From Gracilibacillus salinarum (GTDB lineage: Bacteria > Bacillota > Bacilli > Bacillales > Amphibacillaceae), in NCBI RefSeq assembly GCF_022919575.1, contig NZ_CP095071.1, positions 930,001-994,000 on the forward strand: a stretch of DNA of 64,000 nt. Direction: 5' to 3'. The notes under the pieces are model-generated. The model was not told where the DNA came from, did not search any database, and saw only the letters and a program-made list of their open reading frames with translations. How positions within the stretch are numbered: position 1 is the stretch's first letter; each line of letters starts with the position of its first letter. Made by a program: the position numbers and the translations under genes. Positions 7,573 through 15,236 of the stretch are shown piece after piece.

Positions 7573-8073
7573 TTACGCCTCAGCTCGCTTGTTCGACGCC
7601 TGGACTTTATACGTAGCAAAGCGGACATTACCGGGCTCGTAGTTGCCTTCCGGATTAATGCGGTCAAGTGTCGTCTGCTTTTCGCTATGTTCAAGTGCGT
7701 GTGCGTTGTACGCTTCCACTACATCGCGATAGAAGTGTAAGAAGTCTTCTCGCCAGTGGTCGCATACTTGGACGCCTTTAGCTCCGTAGTTTTTGTAACT
7801 GTCGTGTTTATCGTTGTAGCATCGGTTCATCATGTTTCTCCAGGTGCTGTAGATACGTGTGTTTGTCATCCGGTTTGTTGACGACCTCTCCATACTAAGG
7901 CAACCGCAAGACTTTGTGTTTCCGTTTCGTAGGTTATCTCCGGAAACTATTACAGCGCCTCCGCACTCGCATTCGCACAGCCAGCATGCGTGTCCGTTTT
8001 TACTGTTTTCTACACGTTTCATCACCGTTAATCGTCCGTAAGTTTTACCTGTAATATTTTTTAATTTTGCCAT
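7573..8073 (-). CDS. HNH-type phage endonuclease-like protein
   Basis: 166 aa from ATG 8073 (MAKLKNITGKTYGRLTVMKR), chosen for GAGGAG 7 bases upstream. Residues about 27-55 form a zinc-ribbon-like cluster (CWLCECECGG ... SCGCL). The C-terminal half has the HNH-like pattern HSEKQTTLDRINPEGNYEPG followed by NVRFAT. This family of small, mobile, HNH/AP2-associated nucleases is scattered through Firmicutes phages, often as homing or packaging-related genes. No intron or intein is visible next to it. Substrate unknown. Confidence 0.75.
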   Translation of the reverse strand: MAKLKNITGKTYGRLTVMKRVENSKNGHACWLCECECGGAVIVSGDNLRNGNTKSCGCLSMERSSTNRMTNTRIYSTWRNMMNRCYNDKHDSYKNYGAKGVQVCDHWREDFLHFYRDVVEAYNAHALEHSEKQTTLDRINPEGNYEPGNVRFATYKVQASNKRAEA

Positions 8074-8129
8074 TGTCAATCTCTCCTCAAATTTTATCGT
8101 CTCTCTCGTCAATCCAATCTGTTCCAATC

Positions 8130-8246
8130 CTATAAGTGTGCTTGCAGCTTACTTAAAGTCGAACTAACTTCGGCTGTTACGTGAAAGCCTTGTGACTTCA
8201 ACTCGGCTAGTGCGTATAGATAGTCGATCATTTGCTCTACTGTCAT
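8130..8246 (-). CDS. Possible small protein (38 aa)
   Basis: Reads MTVEQMIDYLYALAELKSQG then FHVTAEVSSTLSKLQAHL. A GGGGAG/GAGAGG purine block precedes the ATG. It sits between the HNH gene and the zinc-finger gene in the same orientation. A single amphipathic helical pattern is likely; function unknown. Confidence 0.45.
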   Translation of the reverse strand: MTVEQMIDYLYALAELKSQGFHVTAEVSSTLSKLQAHL

Positions 8247-8370
8247 CCTCTCGCTCCCCTTTCAATCAATCCGGCGTAAGTATATTATTTAAGAGAAACA
8301 GCCGACCCTCCTTCTCAGAAAAACTGTTCCCCCTTCACTGTTAACGCGGTTTTCTCCCTGCGAATTAGTG

Positions 8371-9192
8371 TTATTTCGCGACTTTTTTCAAAAAAGTTTC
8401 AAGTTTTTTCGACTTTACTTCTCGCTCGCTTAAATCGTGCACATTGTACGAAACAACCTCGCTACTCTCCCCGTTGTCGAAAGCCTCCGAGTCAATCCGC
8501 CTAGCCTTATCGGCTAATGTAGTCGCTCTCGTAATGCCGTAAGCCTTTGATGTGGCTTCGTCTGCAATCAACTGTAAACTATCCGCTTCAAACAGTCGGA
8601 CGTGCTTCCGATACTCATGCTCGGACTGGCTTAGCCGAATGTCTTTGTATGCGCTAACAGGTAAATAAGTGCCGTTGTCGTACAGATTACTAGTCCGCTC
8701 AAACTCTCGGATAGCGTATTTTTCTGACTCTCGACACTCAGGCGAACAGTACGACTGACTTTTATGTTTCGGCTCGAATACGTTTAAACAAAAGCGGTGT
8801 TTGCAGTCGGTGTAGTTGTCGTAGGTGGCTTGCGCCTCTGCTTCGGTAACAGTTCCGGTGGATACTTCTAGCAGTAAGTCGTCGCGTAAGTCCGGCTCTG
8901 TGTAAGTCGACTTTGTTACGTATTGGTATTCTAACGCTCTCCAGTCGGCAGAAGTCCGTGTCTCTATCTCGCGTTGTTGTGCTTGGCGTTCTAAGTTTTC
9001 GGCTACATAGTCGAGTATATCTCCGAGGTCGGATAAGACTTCCGGCTTCGGATGGTGGTCGGCTTCTTCGAGTGCTCTTCCGATAGAGTCCGACACTAGT
9101 TCAAAGTCGGTTACGTTTGCTCGTTGAAACTGCTTCTTTAATCCTTTAACTTGGCGGTGGTCAATTCGCGTCTCTTCAATCATCTTCATCAA
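8371..9192 (-). CDS. Unknown protein with a treble-clef-like zinc finger
   Basis: 273 aa. TTG at 9192 has GGGAG 9 bases upstream; the following ATG at 9189 is also possible. Residues about 130-155 read CKHRFCLNVFEPKHKSQSYC followed by SPEC, a Cys-x4-Cys ... Cys-x3-Cys zinc-binding pattern seen in small nucleic-acid-binding proteins. The rest is helical and charged. Just downstream of the helicase-like gene, so a role in element replication is plausible but not shown. Confidence 0.6.
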   Translation of the reverse strand: MMKMIEETRIDHRQVKGLKKQFQRANVTDFELVSDSIGRALEEADHHPKPEVLSDLGDILDYVAENLERQAQQREIETRTSADWRALEYQYVTKSTYTEPDLRDDLLLEVSTGTVTEAEAQATYDNYTDCKHRFCLNVFEPKHKSQSYCSPECRESEKYAIREFERTSNLYDNGTYLPVSAYKDIRLSQSEHEYRKHVRLFEADSLQLIADEATSKAYGITRATTLADKARRIDSEAFDNGESSEVVSYNVHDLSEREVKSKKLETFLKKVAK

Positions 9193-9250
9193 TCAATCAG
9201 TCTCCCTTTTTAAAATGTGTTGGTTTTCGGTACTAATAACTTATTTATAT

Positions 9251-10498
9251 CTATAACTGGTACTCCGCCCAATCTTTTAACAGCTTACGCATCCTACTAC
9301 TCGGCAAGTAAAGTTCTACCGGTTCTCCGTTACGGATACGTGATCGATATATCCACTGGAGCAACTCTCCGACGGCATACGTATCATCGCTAATAGATAC
9401 GCCGTTATCTTGAAAGAATACTTTGATATCTTGATTCATGTAGCGGTTAAAGATGTATGCCATAGCTCGCTTATCTCCGTATAAATTAGTTGCGCGTGCA
9501 TTATGCGGAATAACCACTTTTGGCGGTTGCTTTTCTGCTCCTTTTTTACGGCGAGGCTCCTTGTATCCTTTAGGCTGAATCGTCTTTTCAATCTCTTTTA
9601 ACGTAGAATAGTAAACCTCATCACGTTTAACCTGTGTGTGTGTTTCGAAAAAGCTTCGAAGGTTATTACGTACTTGCTTTAAAAAGTCGATATCACTACT
9701 TCGTTTGCTTAAATACGTAACACTTAGCGCATTTTTCCGCTTGCCAATGTCGTTTAACTTGCTTTGATGTATATCGATTAGTCGGTAAAGTTCTTGTCGG
9801 TTTTCTGACGTCTTGTCATAAGGAGTTAAAACGTATCTGTCTCCACTGGTTTTAACGGAATGTAATTCGAAGTCAAAGCCGTGCATGTCGAAGTAGTATT
9901 TCTGAATCTGCCCGTCAAATAGGTACGTCATAACGAACACGTCGTCAAACGCTTTAAAAACATCCGGCGGAAACGACCAAACGAGAAACTTACTTCGGTA
10001 ATAGAATAGGTTTCCTGCCTGCGCTGTTAGACGTATATCTAAATAACGGCTATCGTCGTTAGGGTCGCCAGTCCATGTTACGCGGTTATTGCTAATCTCT
10101 ATGTCTCCTGCACGTTCTAACTTGCGGATATCTGACGCCCTAACGTTAACTGGCTCTACACACGACATAACTTCGTCTAGGATTAGCGTATACCCAGCGT
10201 CAGTAAGTAGTTCAATTACCTCGTCGTCAGCCGTTCTAAATAACGCATGTGTAGACGCTATATCTTCGCCCCTAGCGATTAAATCTTTTAGGCTGCGAAG
10301 TTTAGTTCCCTCGTTATTACGGTTATCCGGTTCTTTGAACGTTCGACCTTTAACGTTATCTTTAATACGTTGTACCTCGTCAAGAAACGGAGTAATGTAG
10401 ATAAACCGTTCTAAGTCGCTTGCCTCGTTCATACGTTGAATAGCGTATTGTGTTTTACCGCTCCCCATAATCGAATCAATTACGTTAATGTTGCTCAT
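9251..10498 (-). CDS. Helicase/origin-binding-like ATPase
   Basis: 415 aa, GGAGAG 5 bases before ATG. Walker A at residues 12-17 (MGSGKTQYAIQ), Walker B-like LILDEVMSCVEP near residue 120, and a C-terminal QWIYRSRIRNGEPVELYLPS resembling helicase motif VI (QxxxRxxR). The overall layout recalls DEAD/DEAH-type replication ATPases of Firmicutes plasmids and phages. Cytoplasmic; likely opens or remodels the element origin together with the Rep-like protein at 14243-15049. First of a cluster reading leftward. Confidence 0.65.
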   Translation of the reverse strand: MSNINVIDSIMGSGKTQYAIQRMNEASDLERFIYITPFLDEVQRIKDNVKGRTFKEPDNRNNEGTKLRSLKDLIARGEDIASTHALFRTADDEVIELLTDAGYTLILDEVMSCVEPVNVRASDIRKLERAGDIEISNNRVTWTGDPNDDSRYLDIRLTAQAGNLFYYRSKFLVWSFPPDVFKAFDDVFVMTYLFDGQIQKYYFDMHGFDFELHSVKTSGDRYVLTPYDKTSENRQELYRLIDIHQSKLNDIGKRKNALSVTYLSKRSSDIDFLKQVRNNLRSFFETHTQVKRDEVYYSTLKEIEKTIQPKGYKEPRRKKGAEKQPPKVVIPHNARATNLYGDKRAMAYIFNRYMNQDIKVFFQDNGVSISDDTYAVGELLQWIYRSRIRNGEPVELYLPSSRMRKLLKDWAEYQL

Positions 10499-10803
10499 AA
10501 AATCTCTCCAATCCGTTAAATTTATCGCTAATTTATAGCGTTATTTTGTACGCTGTTTAGTCCGTTTTCGGACGCTAACCGTCCGAGATTGAAAGCGGAA
10601 TCCTTGCGCCCCAAGGGATACAGCGTTTAATCCTTAAAAGAAAATAGTACGTTTTTTACTCGGAATAGTTCGAAATTGTATCGGTATTATTTATCGTCTA
10701 TCTAAGGCTTGCTTTGCAAGCCTAGCTGTCTTTGACAGCTTAGGTACTACTAATAAAACGCCTATTACATTCGGAAATACATTAGCGAAAATAGATAACC
10801 TCG
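10499..10803. other. Intergenic region with tandem hairpins
   Basis: No gene with a ribosome site seen. It contains GTCCG-TTTT-CGGAC (10560-10573) and two adjacent perfect hairpins with TTT loops: 8-bp AGGCTTGC/GCAAGCCT (10705-10723) and 7-bp AGCTGTC/GACAGCT (10724-10740), enclosed by CTA/TAG. Neither is followed by a T run, so they are not ordinary terminators. A structured 5' leader of the helicase-like gene or a single-strand origin are possible roles. Confidence 0.55.
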
Positions 10804-11220
10804 TTAGTACTTGTCGCCAATCAAAGCCGAAATATAACGCCTAACATACTCGGTTAACCTGACGCCATCTGTCGCCACTACATCGACCATCTTACGTAAT
10901 ATCGAAACTTCGGCGCTTGCTTTGTCTCGAATATTAGCGTAGTAATACCGAAGCCACCCTTCGCTAGCATAAGGCGTAATAGTCCGAAGTAGTGTTTCGT
11001 ACCTCTTGAGCGCGTTCTCTAGGTCACGTTTAGCTTGCGCCTTGTTAACTGCCGAGCCACTTTCGACGGATTCCATTAGCTGTAATAGCGTGTGCCTAGC
11101 GTCCACCAGTAAGGCGTCAAAGTATTCCATTGACATAATTTCCGACTGTGCTTCCGTTGAGTTCGTATTCATCGTAACAACCCTCCGACTTCCGTAAATT
11201 GTTTTCAGTTCGCGATTCAT
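10804..11220 (-). CDS. Unknown helical protein (138 aa)
   Basis: ATG 11220 has an ideal AGGAGGTG 7 to 9 bases upstream. Almost entirely alpha-helical by composition (EYFDALLVDARHTLLQLMES; NALKRYETLLRTITPY). No domain recognised and no membrane segment. It sits alone between the hairpin region and the gene-poor stretch 11221-11932. Confidence 0.6.
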   Translation of the reverse strand: MNRELKTIYGSRRVVTMNTNSTEAQSEIMSMEYFDALLVDARHTLLQLMESVESGSAVNKAQAKRDLENALKRYETLLRTITPYASEGWLRYYYANIRDKASAEVSILRKMVDVVATDGVRLTEYVRRYISALIGDKY

Positions 11221-11270
11221 CCGCGATCACCTCCTATAATTAACGTGGAATTTTCCCTGCAAATTAGCGC

Positions 11271-11374
11271 TTGCTTTTCGTCTGAGTATCGGTTATAATC
11301 AAGTTAGCGTAGAGTGGCGATAAATCTGTACTAGTCCTAAACGCCTAACAGGCGGCTAACTGTATCAGTTTTTA
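11271..11374 (+). ncRNA. Candidate small RNA with own promoter and terminator
   Basis: A promoter TTGCTT (11271-11276), 17-bp spacer, TATAAT (11294-11299) reads to the right. About 60 bases later are hairpin CGCCT-AAC-AGGCG (11342-11354) and hairpin AACTG-TAT-CAGTT followed by Ts (11358-11373). The predicted transcript is about 65 nt, with no start codon preceded by a ribosome site. It is divergent from the 138-aa gene. A replication-control or regulatory RNA is plausible; expression is unproven. Confidence 0.4.
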
Positions 11375-11932
11375 CCGCCAAATTACATACGAGCCACACA
11401 GAGCGATTATAAGCGTTTTATGGCGCTTTCGGGTACGAACACCCTACTACACCCCTTAAAACGGCTGAGAGCGCCTCTATTTGCTTTTGAGAGCGTCAGT
11501 GTTTCGATGATTGGTGTCTGGAGGCAGAGTCCGACCTTTTTCGAAACTTAAAAGTAACCCCCTCACTTATAGCAAATTTCCAATTCCACATTTTTACAAG
11601 AATTAGGTTAGGAAAACGTTGTTATTTCCAAAGTTGTGTCTAAATTGTGAACGATTAGAACCATTATCGCTAAAAAAGGTATAAAAGTCCTACAACTTTT
11701 TTGCATTCGCTACCTATAGCGCCTGTTTACGACTTTTCACTTTTACCATTAATGGAAATTAATTACCATGATACAGGTAAAACCGTCTGTATTACTTTCA
11801 GTCATAAAACCCACCGGAAAATAAAACCCTCCTACTGTAACCTTCGTCAAACAGACACCTAACTCGGCACAATTCCGAAAATTTCTCAAAAAAAAATAAA
11901 GGAAGCGCCCTAAAACGCTCCCCTTAGTTCCG
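11375..11932. other. Gene-poor region with terminators
   Basis: No convincing CDS. Two hairpins stand out: AAAAGT-CCTACA-ACTTTT with Ts (11683-11702), and the leftward terminator at 11887-11923. AT-rich tracts near 11570-11690 may hold promoters I cannot assign. Confidence 0.4.
11887..11923 (-). terminator. Terminator after the small membrane-peptide gene
   Basis: Minus-strand RNA GGGAGCG-UUUUAGGG-CGCUUCC forms a 7-bp stem (one G-U pair), followed by UUUAUUUUUUUUU. It ends transcription of the 12570-11933 gene group. Confidence 0.8.
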
Positions 11933-12013
11933 TTAAGCAACCACCACCACAAACGCCAACCCTGCGACAAACAAACCTGCGTAATACATATCCGTAACTG
12001 ACAACCTCCGCAT
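11933..12013 (-). CDS. Small membrane peptide (26 aa)
   Basis: Reads MRRLSVTDMYYAGLFVAGLA then FVVVVA. Two Arg and then a hydrophobic stretch give one membrane segment with the N-terminus inside. The ATG directly follows the stop of the 97-aa gene (TAGATG), with a GGGGGCGG block upstream, and a terminator follows. Possible roles include holin-like, toxin-like or exclusion peptide; nothing decides between them. Confidence 0.5.
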   Translation of the reverse strand: MRRLSVTDMYYAGLFVAGLAFVVVVA

Positions 12014-12307
12014 CTATTTCCGCCCCCAGTTCTTCGCCAAGTCTTTCCGCGCTAACTCTCTCCGCATAGTCGCCACTTCATCCGTGGAAAAGTCGACCTC
12101 TCCTCGCTCAATGCGTTCGATCATCAAGTCCGCCACATAATCCCGATTAGCTTCGAACCATTCTAAAGCCACCTGACGCTCTTCTAAAGCTTGCGCCTGT
12201 ACCTCGGCTTTAACCTCCGGAGTTCCATATGCTGCTCGATCAGATTCCGAGAATAACGGAACCACCTTTCCACTTTTTGCGTCCATCCAGTTTACTTGTT
12301 CGCTCAT
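12014..12307 (-). CDS. Unknown acidic helical protein (97 aa)
   Basis: Begins MSEQVNWMDAKSGKVVPLFS; GGAG about 10 bases before the ATG. Glu/Ala-rich helices (KAEVQAQALEERQVALEWFE) and a C-terminal RRELARKDLAKNWGRK. No family recognised. First or second gene of the left-going early group near the regulator. Confidence 0.6.
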   Translation of the reverse strand: MSEQVNWMDAKSGKVVPLFSESDRAAYGTPEVKAEVQAQALEERQVALEWFEANRDYVADLMIERIERGEVDFSTDEVATMRRELARKDLAKNWGRK

Positions 12308-12375
12308 AATTAATCCGCTCCAATCCGTAAAATATATATTTAGCGTGCATTTTCGCTCTGTTAGCTTTCACCTTG

Positions 12376-12570
12376 TTATCGAAATGCACGTGCTACACTT
12401 GCCTGGATATAAATTTCCATCATAGCGTAGTCTTTTTGCGCAAACTCTTTCGTACCTTCAATTTCGGTCATAAATTGCGCTAGTTTTTGATCGCGAGCTT
12501 CCGGAGTAGCTAGCTGACGATTAATATTATCTAGTTGGTGTAAGTACCGATTTACTTCGCGTAGTTGCAT
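12376..12570 (-). CDS. Unknown helical protein (64 aa)
   Basis: ATG 12570 has an ideal AAAGGAGGG 7 bases upstream. Helical throughout (MQLREVNRYLHQLDNINRQL). Divergent from the Cro-like regulator at 12750, with the palindromic operator region between them. This is the position of Xis- or activator-type genes in satellites and phages, but no such family signature is visible. Confidence 0.6.
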   Translation of the reverse strand: MQLREVNRYLHQLDNINRQLATPEARDQKLAQFMTEIEGTKEFAQKDYAMMEIYIQASVARAFR

Positions 12571-12637
12571 CCGGCAACCCTCCTTTCGTGTAAGTAAATT
12601 ATATTATTGCGACTGCTTGGCTTTGTCTTATCGCTTA

Positions 12638-12716
12638 ATTACATATTACAGTAATGCGTAATAAAAGTCAACGGTTAAATTACACTTTTGCGAAATTTAT
12701 TAGTGTAGCGTATAAT
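12638..12716 (+). promoter_or_regulatory. Promoter and operator palindromes of the Cro-like regulator
   Basis: Promoter TTGCGA (12688-12693), 17 bp, TATAAT (12711-12716) leads into the regulator gene. Upstream is a symmetric array ATTAC-N2-ATTAC-A-GTAAT-N2-GTAAT centred at 12650 (12638-12662). A second inverted repeat, TACACT/AGTGTA (12681-12686, 12702-12707), straddles the -35 box. These are good operator candidates for the divergently arranged genes. Confidence 0.65.
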
Positions 12717-12749
12717 GAACGTAATAATAATAGAAGGGAACGAATCTAA

Positions 12750-12968
12750 ATGCGACAAATAAAACTCACTCTCGACGGCCACATTAAACGGCTAGGATAC
12801 TCACAAAAAGAGTTTGCAGAGTTATCCGGATTACGTACTGCAACAATTAGCCAGTTAGTTAACAATAAATATGACCGTATTCAACTGGCGCACCTGTTAA
12901 CGGTTATGGAGACGCTAAAAATTACCGACTTTAACGAAATACTTACGATAGAAGAACCTCCGGAGTAA
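12750..12968 (+). CDS. Cro/XRE-type helix-turn-helix regulator
   Basis: 72 aa, AGAAGGGA upstream of the ATG. Helix-turn-helix at residues about 17-40 (GYSQKEFAELSGLRTATISQ then LVNNKYD), typical of short Cro/XRE repressors (YozG/HipB-like size). Divergent from the leftward genes, with palindromes between, so it probably represses its own promoter and the left operon and serves as the element's switch. Which phage signal, if any, relieves it is unknown. Confidence 0.85.
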   Translation: MRQIKLTLDGHIKRLGYSQKEFAELSGLRTATISQLVNNKYDRIQLAHLLTVMETLKITDFNEILTIEEPPE

Positions 12969-13346
12969 GGTTCCGCCAAAGGCTCCGAAAGTTGACCCCC
13001 GGTCTCCGAAAAACTTGGCGGAAATTACCGGAGCCTTGGCAGCGCCGTCCGAACGCTTGATCCCCGCCCCCTTAATCCGCGGAACCGCAACCGCTGAGCA
13101 AGCGGAATCCTCGTCAGTGGCGACAAAGCTAGCGTAAATGGCTAACGGTTAACGTCCGACTCGTAACGTCTGTTAGCGTCTATAAAACGAAGGATAAATA
13201 CACGGTAAATAAACGGCTACAATCCTTCCGAAAATAATCCGATAACCGTCTACAAACTCGTTTATAAATTACCGTTGACTTCTCCATCCGTTTAATGTAC
13301 GATATAGGTACAGTAAATACTCTAAAAATAACGGAGGTTGTTACCT
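12969..13346. other. Non-coding region with inverted repeats and serine-recombinase promoter
   Basis: Two 7-9 bp inverted repeats interleave: TTCCGCCAA/TTGGCGGAA (12971-12979, 13015-13023) and GGCTCCG/CGGAGCC (12981-12987, 13029-13035). A promoter TTGACT (13275-13280), 17 bp, TACGAT (13298-13303) leads to the recombinase. ATAGGTA and TACCTAT flank the untranslated leader. The stretch could hold the res site of the recombinase; no ORF is convincing. Confidence 0.5.
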
Positions 13347-13916
13347 ATGAAAATCGGATATGCTCGCGTTAGTACGGCTGACCAATCGCTAAGTGTACAA
13401 GAAGACGCTTTAAACAGTGCCGGAGTTGAACGCCTATACTCGGAGAAAGATTCCGGTGGAAAATGGCAGCGCAAGGAATTACACCGAATGCTGGATGCCT
13501 TACGCCCTGGCGACACGTTAATCGTGTATAAACTTGACCGCTTAGCACGGTCACAGAAACAGTTACAAGACATCGCTCACATGTTGAAGAGTGGCGACAT
13601 AGAACTCGTTAGTATCTCGGAACAGCTCGACACTAGGACGCCAATGGGTAAAGCTATGTTCGGAATGATCGGCATTATGGCGGAGTTAGAGCGTGACATG
13701 ATTCGAGAACGTACAACGGCGGGCTTAGCGTCTGCACGTGCTAGAGGACGTAAAGGCGGACGTCCTAAGGCTGATCCTGCGAAGGTTAAAAAGGCGCTTG
13801 CGTTATACGATAGCAAAGAGTATTCCGTACCTCAGATAACGGAAGAGACCGGCATCAGTAAGGCGTTATTGTATAAGGAACTTAATAAACGGAAACAGTC
13901 TGGCGTAGGGAGTTAG
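13347..13916 (+). CDS. Serine recombinase (resolvase/invertase family)
   Basis: 189 aa from ATG 13347 (MKIGYARVSTADQSLSVQED), preferred because GGAGG is 9 bases upstream; a TTG directly after GGAGG is too close. Catalytic Ser9 lies in YARVS; RLARSQKQL and the long helix MAELERDMIRERTTAGLASA fit the family; a C-terminal Hin-like helix-turn-helix follows GRKGGRPKADP. Likely resolves multimers of the replicated circular element or inverts a segment. The candidate target is the inverted-repeat region just upstream. Distinct from the integrase at the other end. Confidence 0.9.
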   Translation: MKIGYARVSTADQSLSVQEDALNSAGVERLYSEKDSGGKWQRKELHRMLDALRPGDTLIVYKLDRLARSQKQLQDIAHMLKSGDIELVSISEQLDTRTPMGKAMFGMIGIMAELERDMIRERTTAGLASARARGRKGGRPKADPAKVKKALALYDSKEYSVPQITEETGISKALLYKELNKRKQSGVGS

Positions 13917-14242
13917 TCCCTGCGTCTTTTTCGTGCTGCTGGCGACTACCCCTCGAGTTTTGGCGAGGTATGTCCGTCGTGAACGTGCCGTCTGATTAAA
14001 CGGAACCCTTGTCGGAATGTAGTCGCCACACTCTTACGGAACCCCTTACGGAACTATATTCGCTTGCTCCGAGGTTAGTTAGTCGAGTAACTAACCGCCA
14101 CTGTAACCCTATTCAACCTCCGACTGTATCTCCGATTGTAAACGTAATCTACTGGTTAAATCGTAACTATTCCGACTTACTTCTTATGTCGCTTTACCAC
14201 GGTAAAGTGTTGCGTTTACAACCGAGTTACAAACCTACGGAG
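13917..14242. other. Candidate iteron-type replication origin
   Basis: Between the convergent recombinase and Rep-like genes. Perfect 9-bp palindrome GGTTAGTTA/TAACTAACC (14073-14096) and 7-bp CTTTACC/GGTAAAG (14192-14207). TGTAAC/TGTAAAC-type repeats occur on the plus strand (14100-14107, 14123-14130, 14135-14143) and in inverse orientation (14213-14223, 14224-14231, 14240-14247). Several share a flanking CTCCG or CCG. The layout resembles an origin bound by an iteron-binding Rep. No convincing CDS within. Confidence 0.55.
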
Positions 14243-15049
14243 TTACAGTCCGGTTGCTTGCATAGCTTCCGCCATCAGGTCATCTAGCTTGTTCGATAAC
14301 ACTCCGTTAAAATAGCCGGCAAGGTTACGGATAGGAATTCGCTTTGTCGCTTTAAACGTCTCCTGTATGGCGGTTATAACTGCGGAGATTAGCTCGGCTT
14401 TACCTTCCGTAGAATAGTATTCCGTAGCTCTTAACGGCTTTGTTTGTCCGAGATAGACGCCATAGAGTCGGCTTATTGTCGGCTGGCTGTCCTCGCCTAA
14501 GAATGTTGTTATCGCCTGTTTAACCGCTGAATACGTGCTAACGCCTGTAGGATACGTATTAGTAACGAATGTATTATTTTTCGCAAGTTTGCGTAAAGGT
14601 TCTTTCTCGGAATTTGTTGCCGGTTCCTTTGCGTCTGTTAGGTTGTCGGCTTCTGCTCGCTCGGAAGTTAGTCCGGAAGTTGGCTCGGAAGTTTCCAGCT
14701 CTAAAAACGGCTTAATTATAATAATATTCGCACCTCTACCGCCTGTCTTCGGACGGTTACGGCTAACCCTTGCAATCATGCCTAACCGTTCTAACTTGGC
14801 GAGTATGTTCCGAGTGGCTCTGTCTGTACGTTCTATGTATTCGGCTATTGTCGCCACCTTCAAGTGACTAGCGCCTGCATACTTTACGGCATACCTGGCG
14901 ATGAATTTAAATACTTGACGGTCAGTAGCGTTAATGTCGTCGGTTGTAGCGTCTAGGTGGCGTTTTACGTGGAAGTTTAATTCTTGCTTGTCTGCGAATT
15001 GTTGGAAGTCGGTTAAATATTTCATATTCGACCTACGTTTTTCCTGCAT
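14243..15049 (-). CDS. Winged-helix replication-initiator-like protein
   Basis: 268 aa, GGAGGAGAG 7 bases before ATG. The N-terminal 100 residues look like a winged helix (VFKFIARYAVKYAGASHLKV; YIERTDRATRNILAKLERLG), as in Firmicutes plasmid and phage replication proteins. The C-terminal half is a separate helical domain ending NGVLSNKLDDLMAEAMQATG. Iteron-like repeats overlap its 3' end. Probably binds the adjacent origin and works with the helicase-like ATPase at 9251-10498. A purely regulatory role cannot be excluded. Confidence 0.65.
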   Translation of the reverse strand: MQEKRRSNMKYLTDFQQFADKQELNFHVKRHLDATTDDINATDRQVFKFIARYAVKYAGASHLKVATIAEYIERTDRATRNILAKLERLGMIARVSRNRPKTGGRGANIIIIKPFLELETSEPTSGLTSERAEADNLTDAKEPATNSEKEPLRKLAKNNTFVTNTYPTGVSTYSAVKQAITTFLGEDSQPTISRLYGVYLGQTKPLRATEYYSTEGKAELISAVITAIQETFKATKRIPIRNLAGYFNGVLSNKLDDLMAEAMQATGL

Positions 15050-15140
15050 GGCGTTTCTCTCCTCCGTTTAATTCCGGAGAACTTACCCCTTTCGCAAACG
15101 TACGTTCTGTTTAACGGACAGACGTTTCGAATTTTAATGC

Positions 15141-15234
15141 TTGCGATTTTTTCGAAAGTTCGATACAATAAACCTACGGTAATAGGTGTATCGGTGGTAC
15201 TCTTTTTAGGGTAGTTCTCCGGTACTCTTTTTTT
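15141..15234 (+). ncRNA. Candidate small RNA between rep-like gene and int
   Basis: Promoter TTGCGA (15141-15146), 17-bp spacer, TACAAT (15164-15169), pointing right. A terminator with stem AGGGTA/TACTCT (15208-15213, 15223-15228) and seven Ts ends it just before the 3' end of int. Predicted transcript about 60 nt; GGTACTCTTTTT occurs twice in it. The -35 matches that of the Cro-like gene. It could control int or rep; expression is unproven. Confidence 0.4.
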
Positions 15235-15236
15235 GT

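Noticed and set aside
11749..11970. 73-codon minus frame
   Set aside because: Runs through the strong terminator at 11887-11923 and overlaps the better-supported 26-aa frame.
14009..14287. 92-codon open frame on the plus strand
   Set aside because: No ribosome site; overlaps the palindromes and iteron-like repeats; ends inside the rep-like gene on the other strand.
15102..15125. Imperfect palindrome ACGTTCTGT...ACAGACGT upstream of the rep-like gene
   Set aside because: Arms differ in length by one base; could be an operator but too weak to call.
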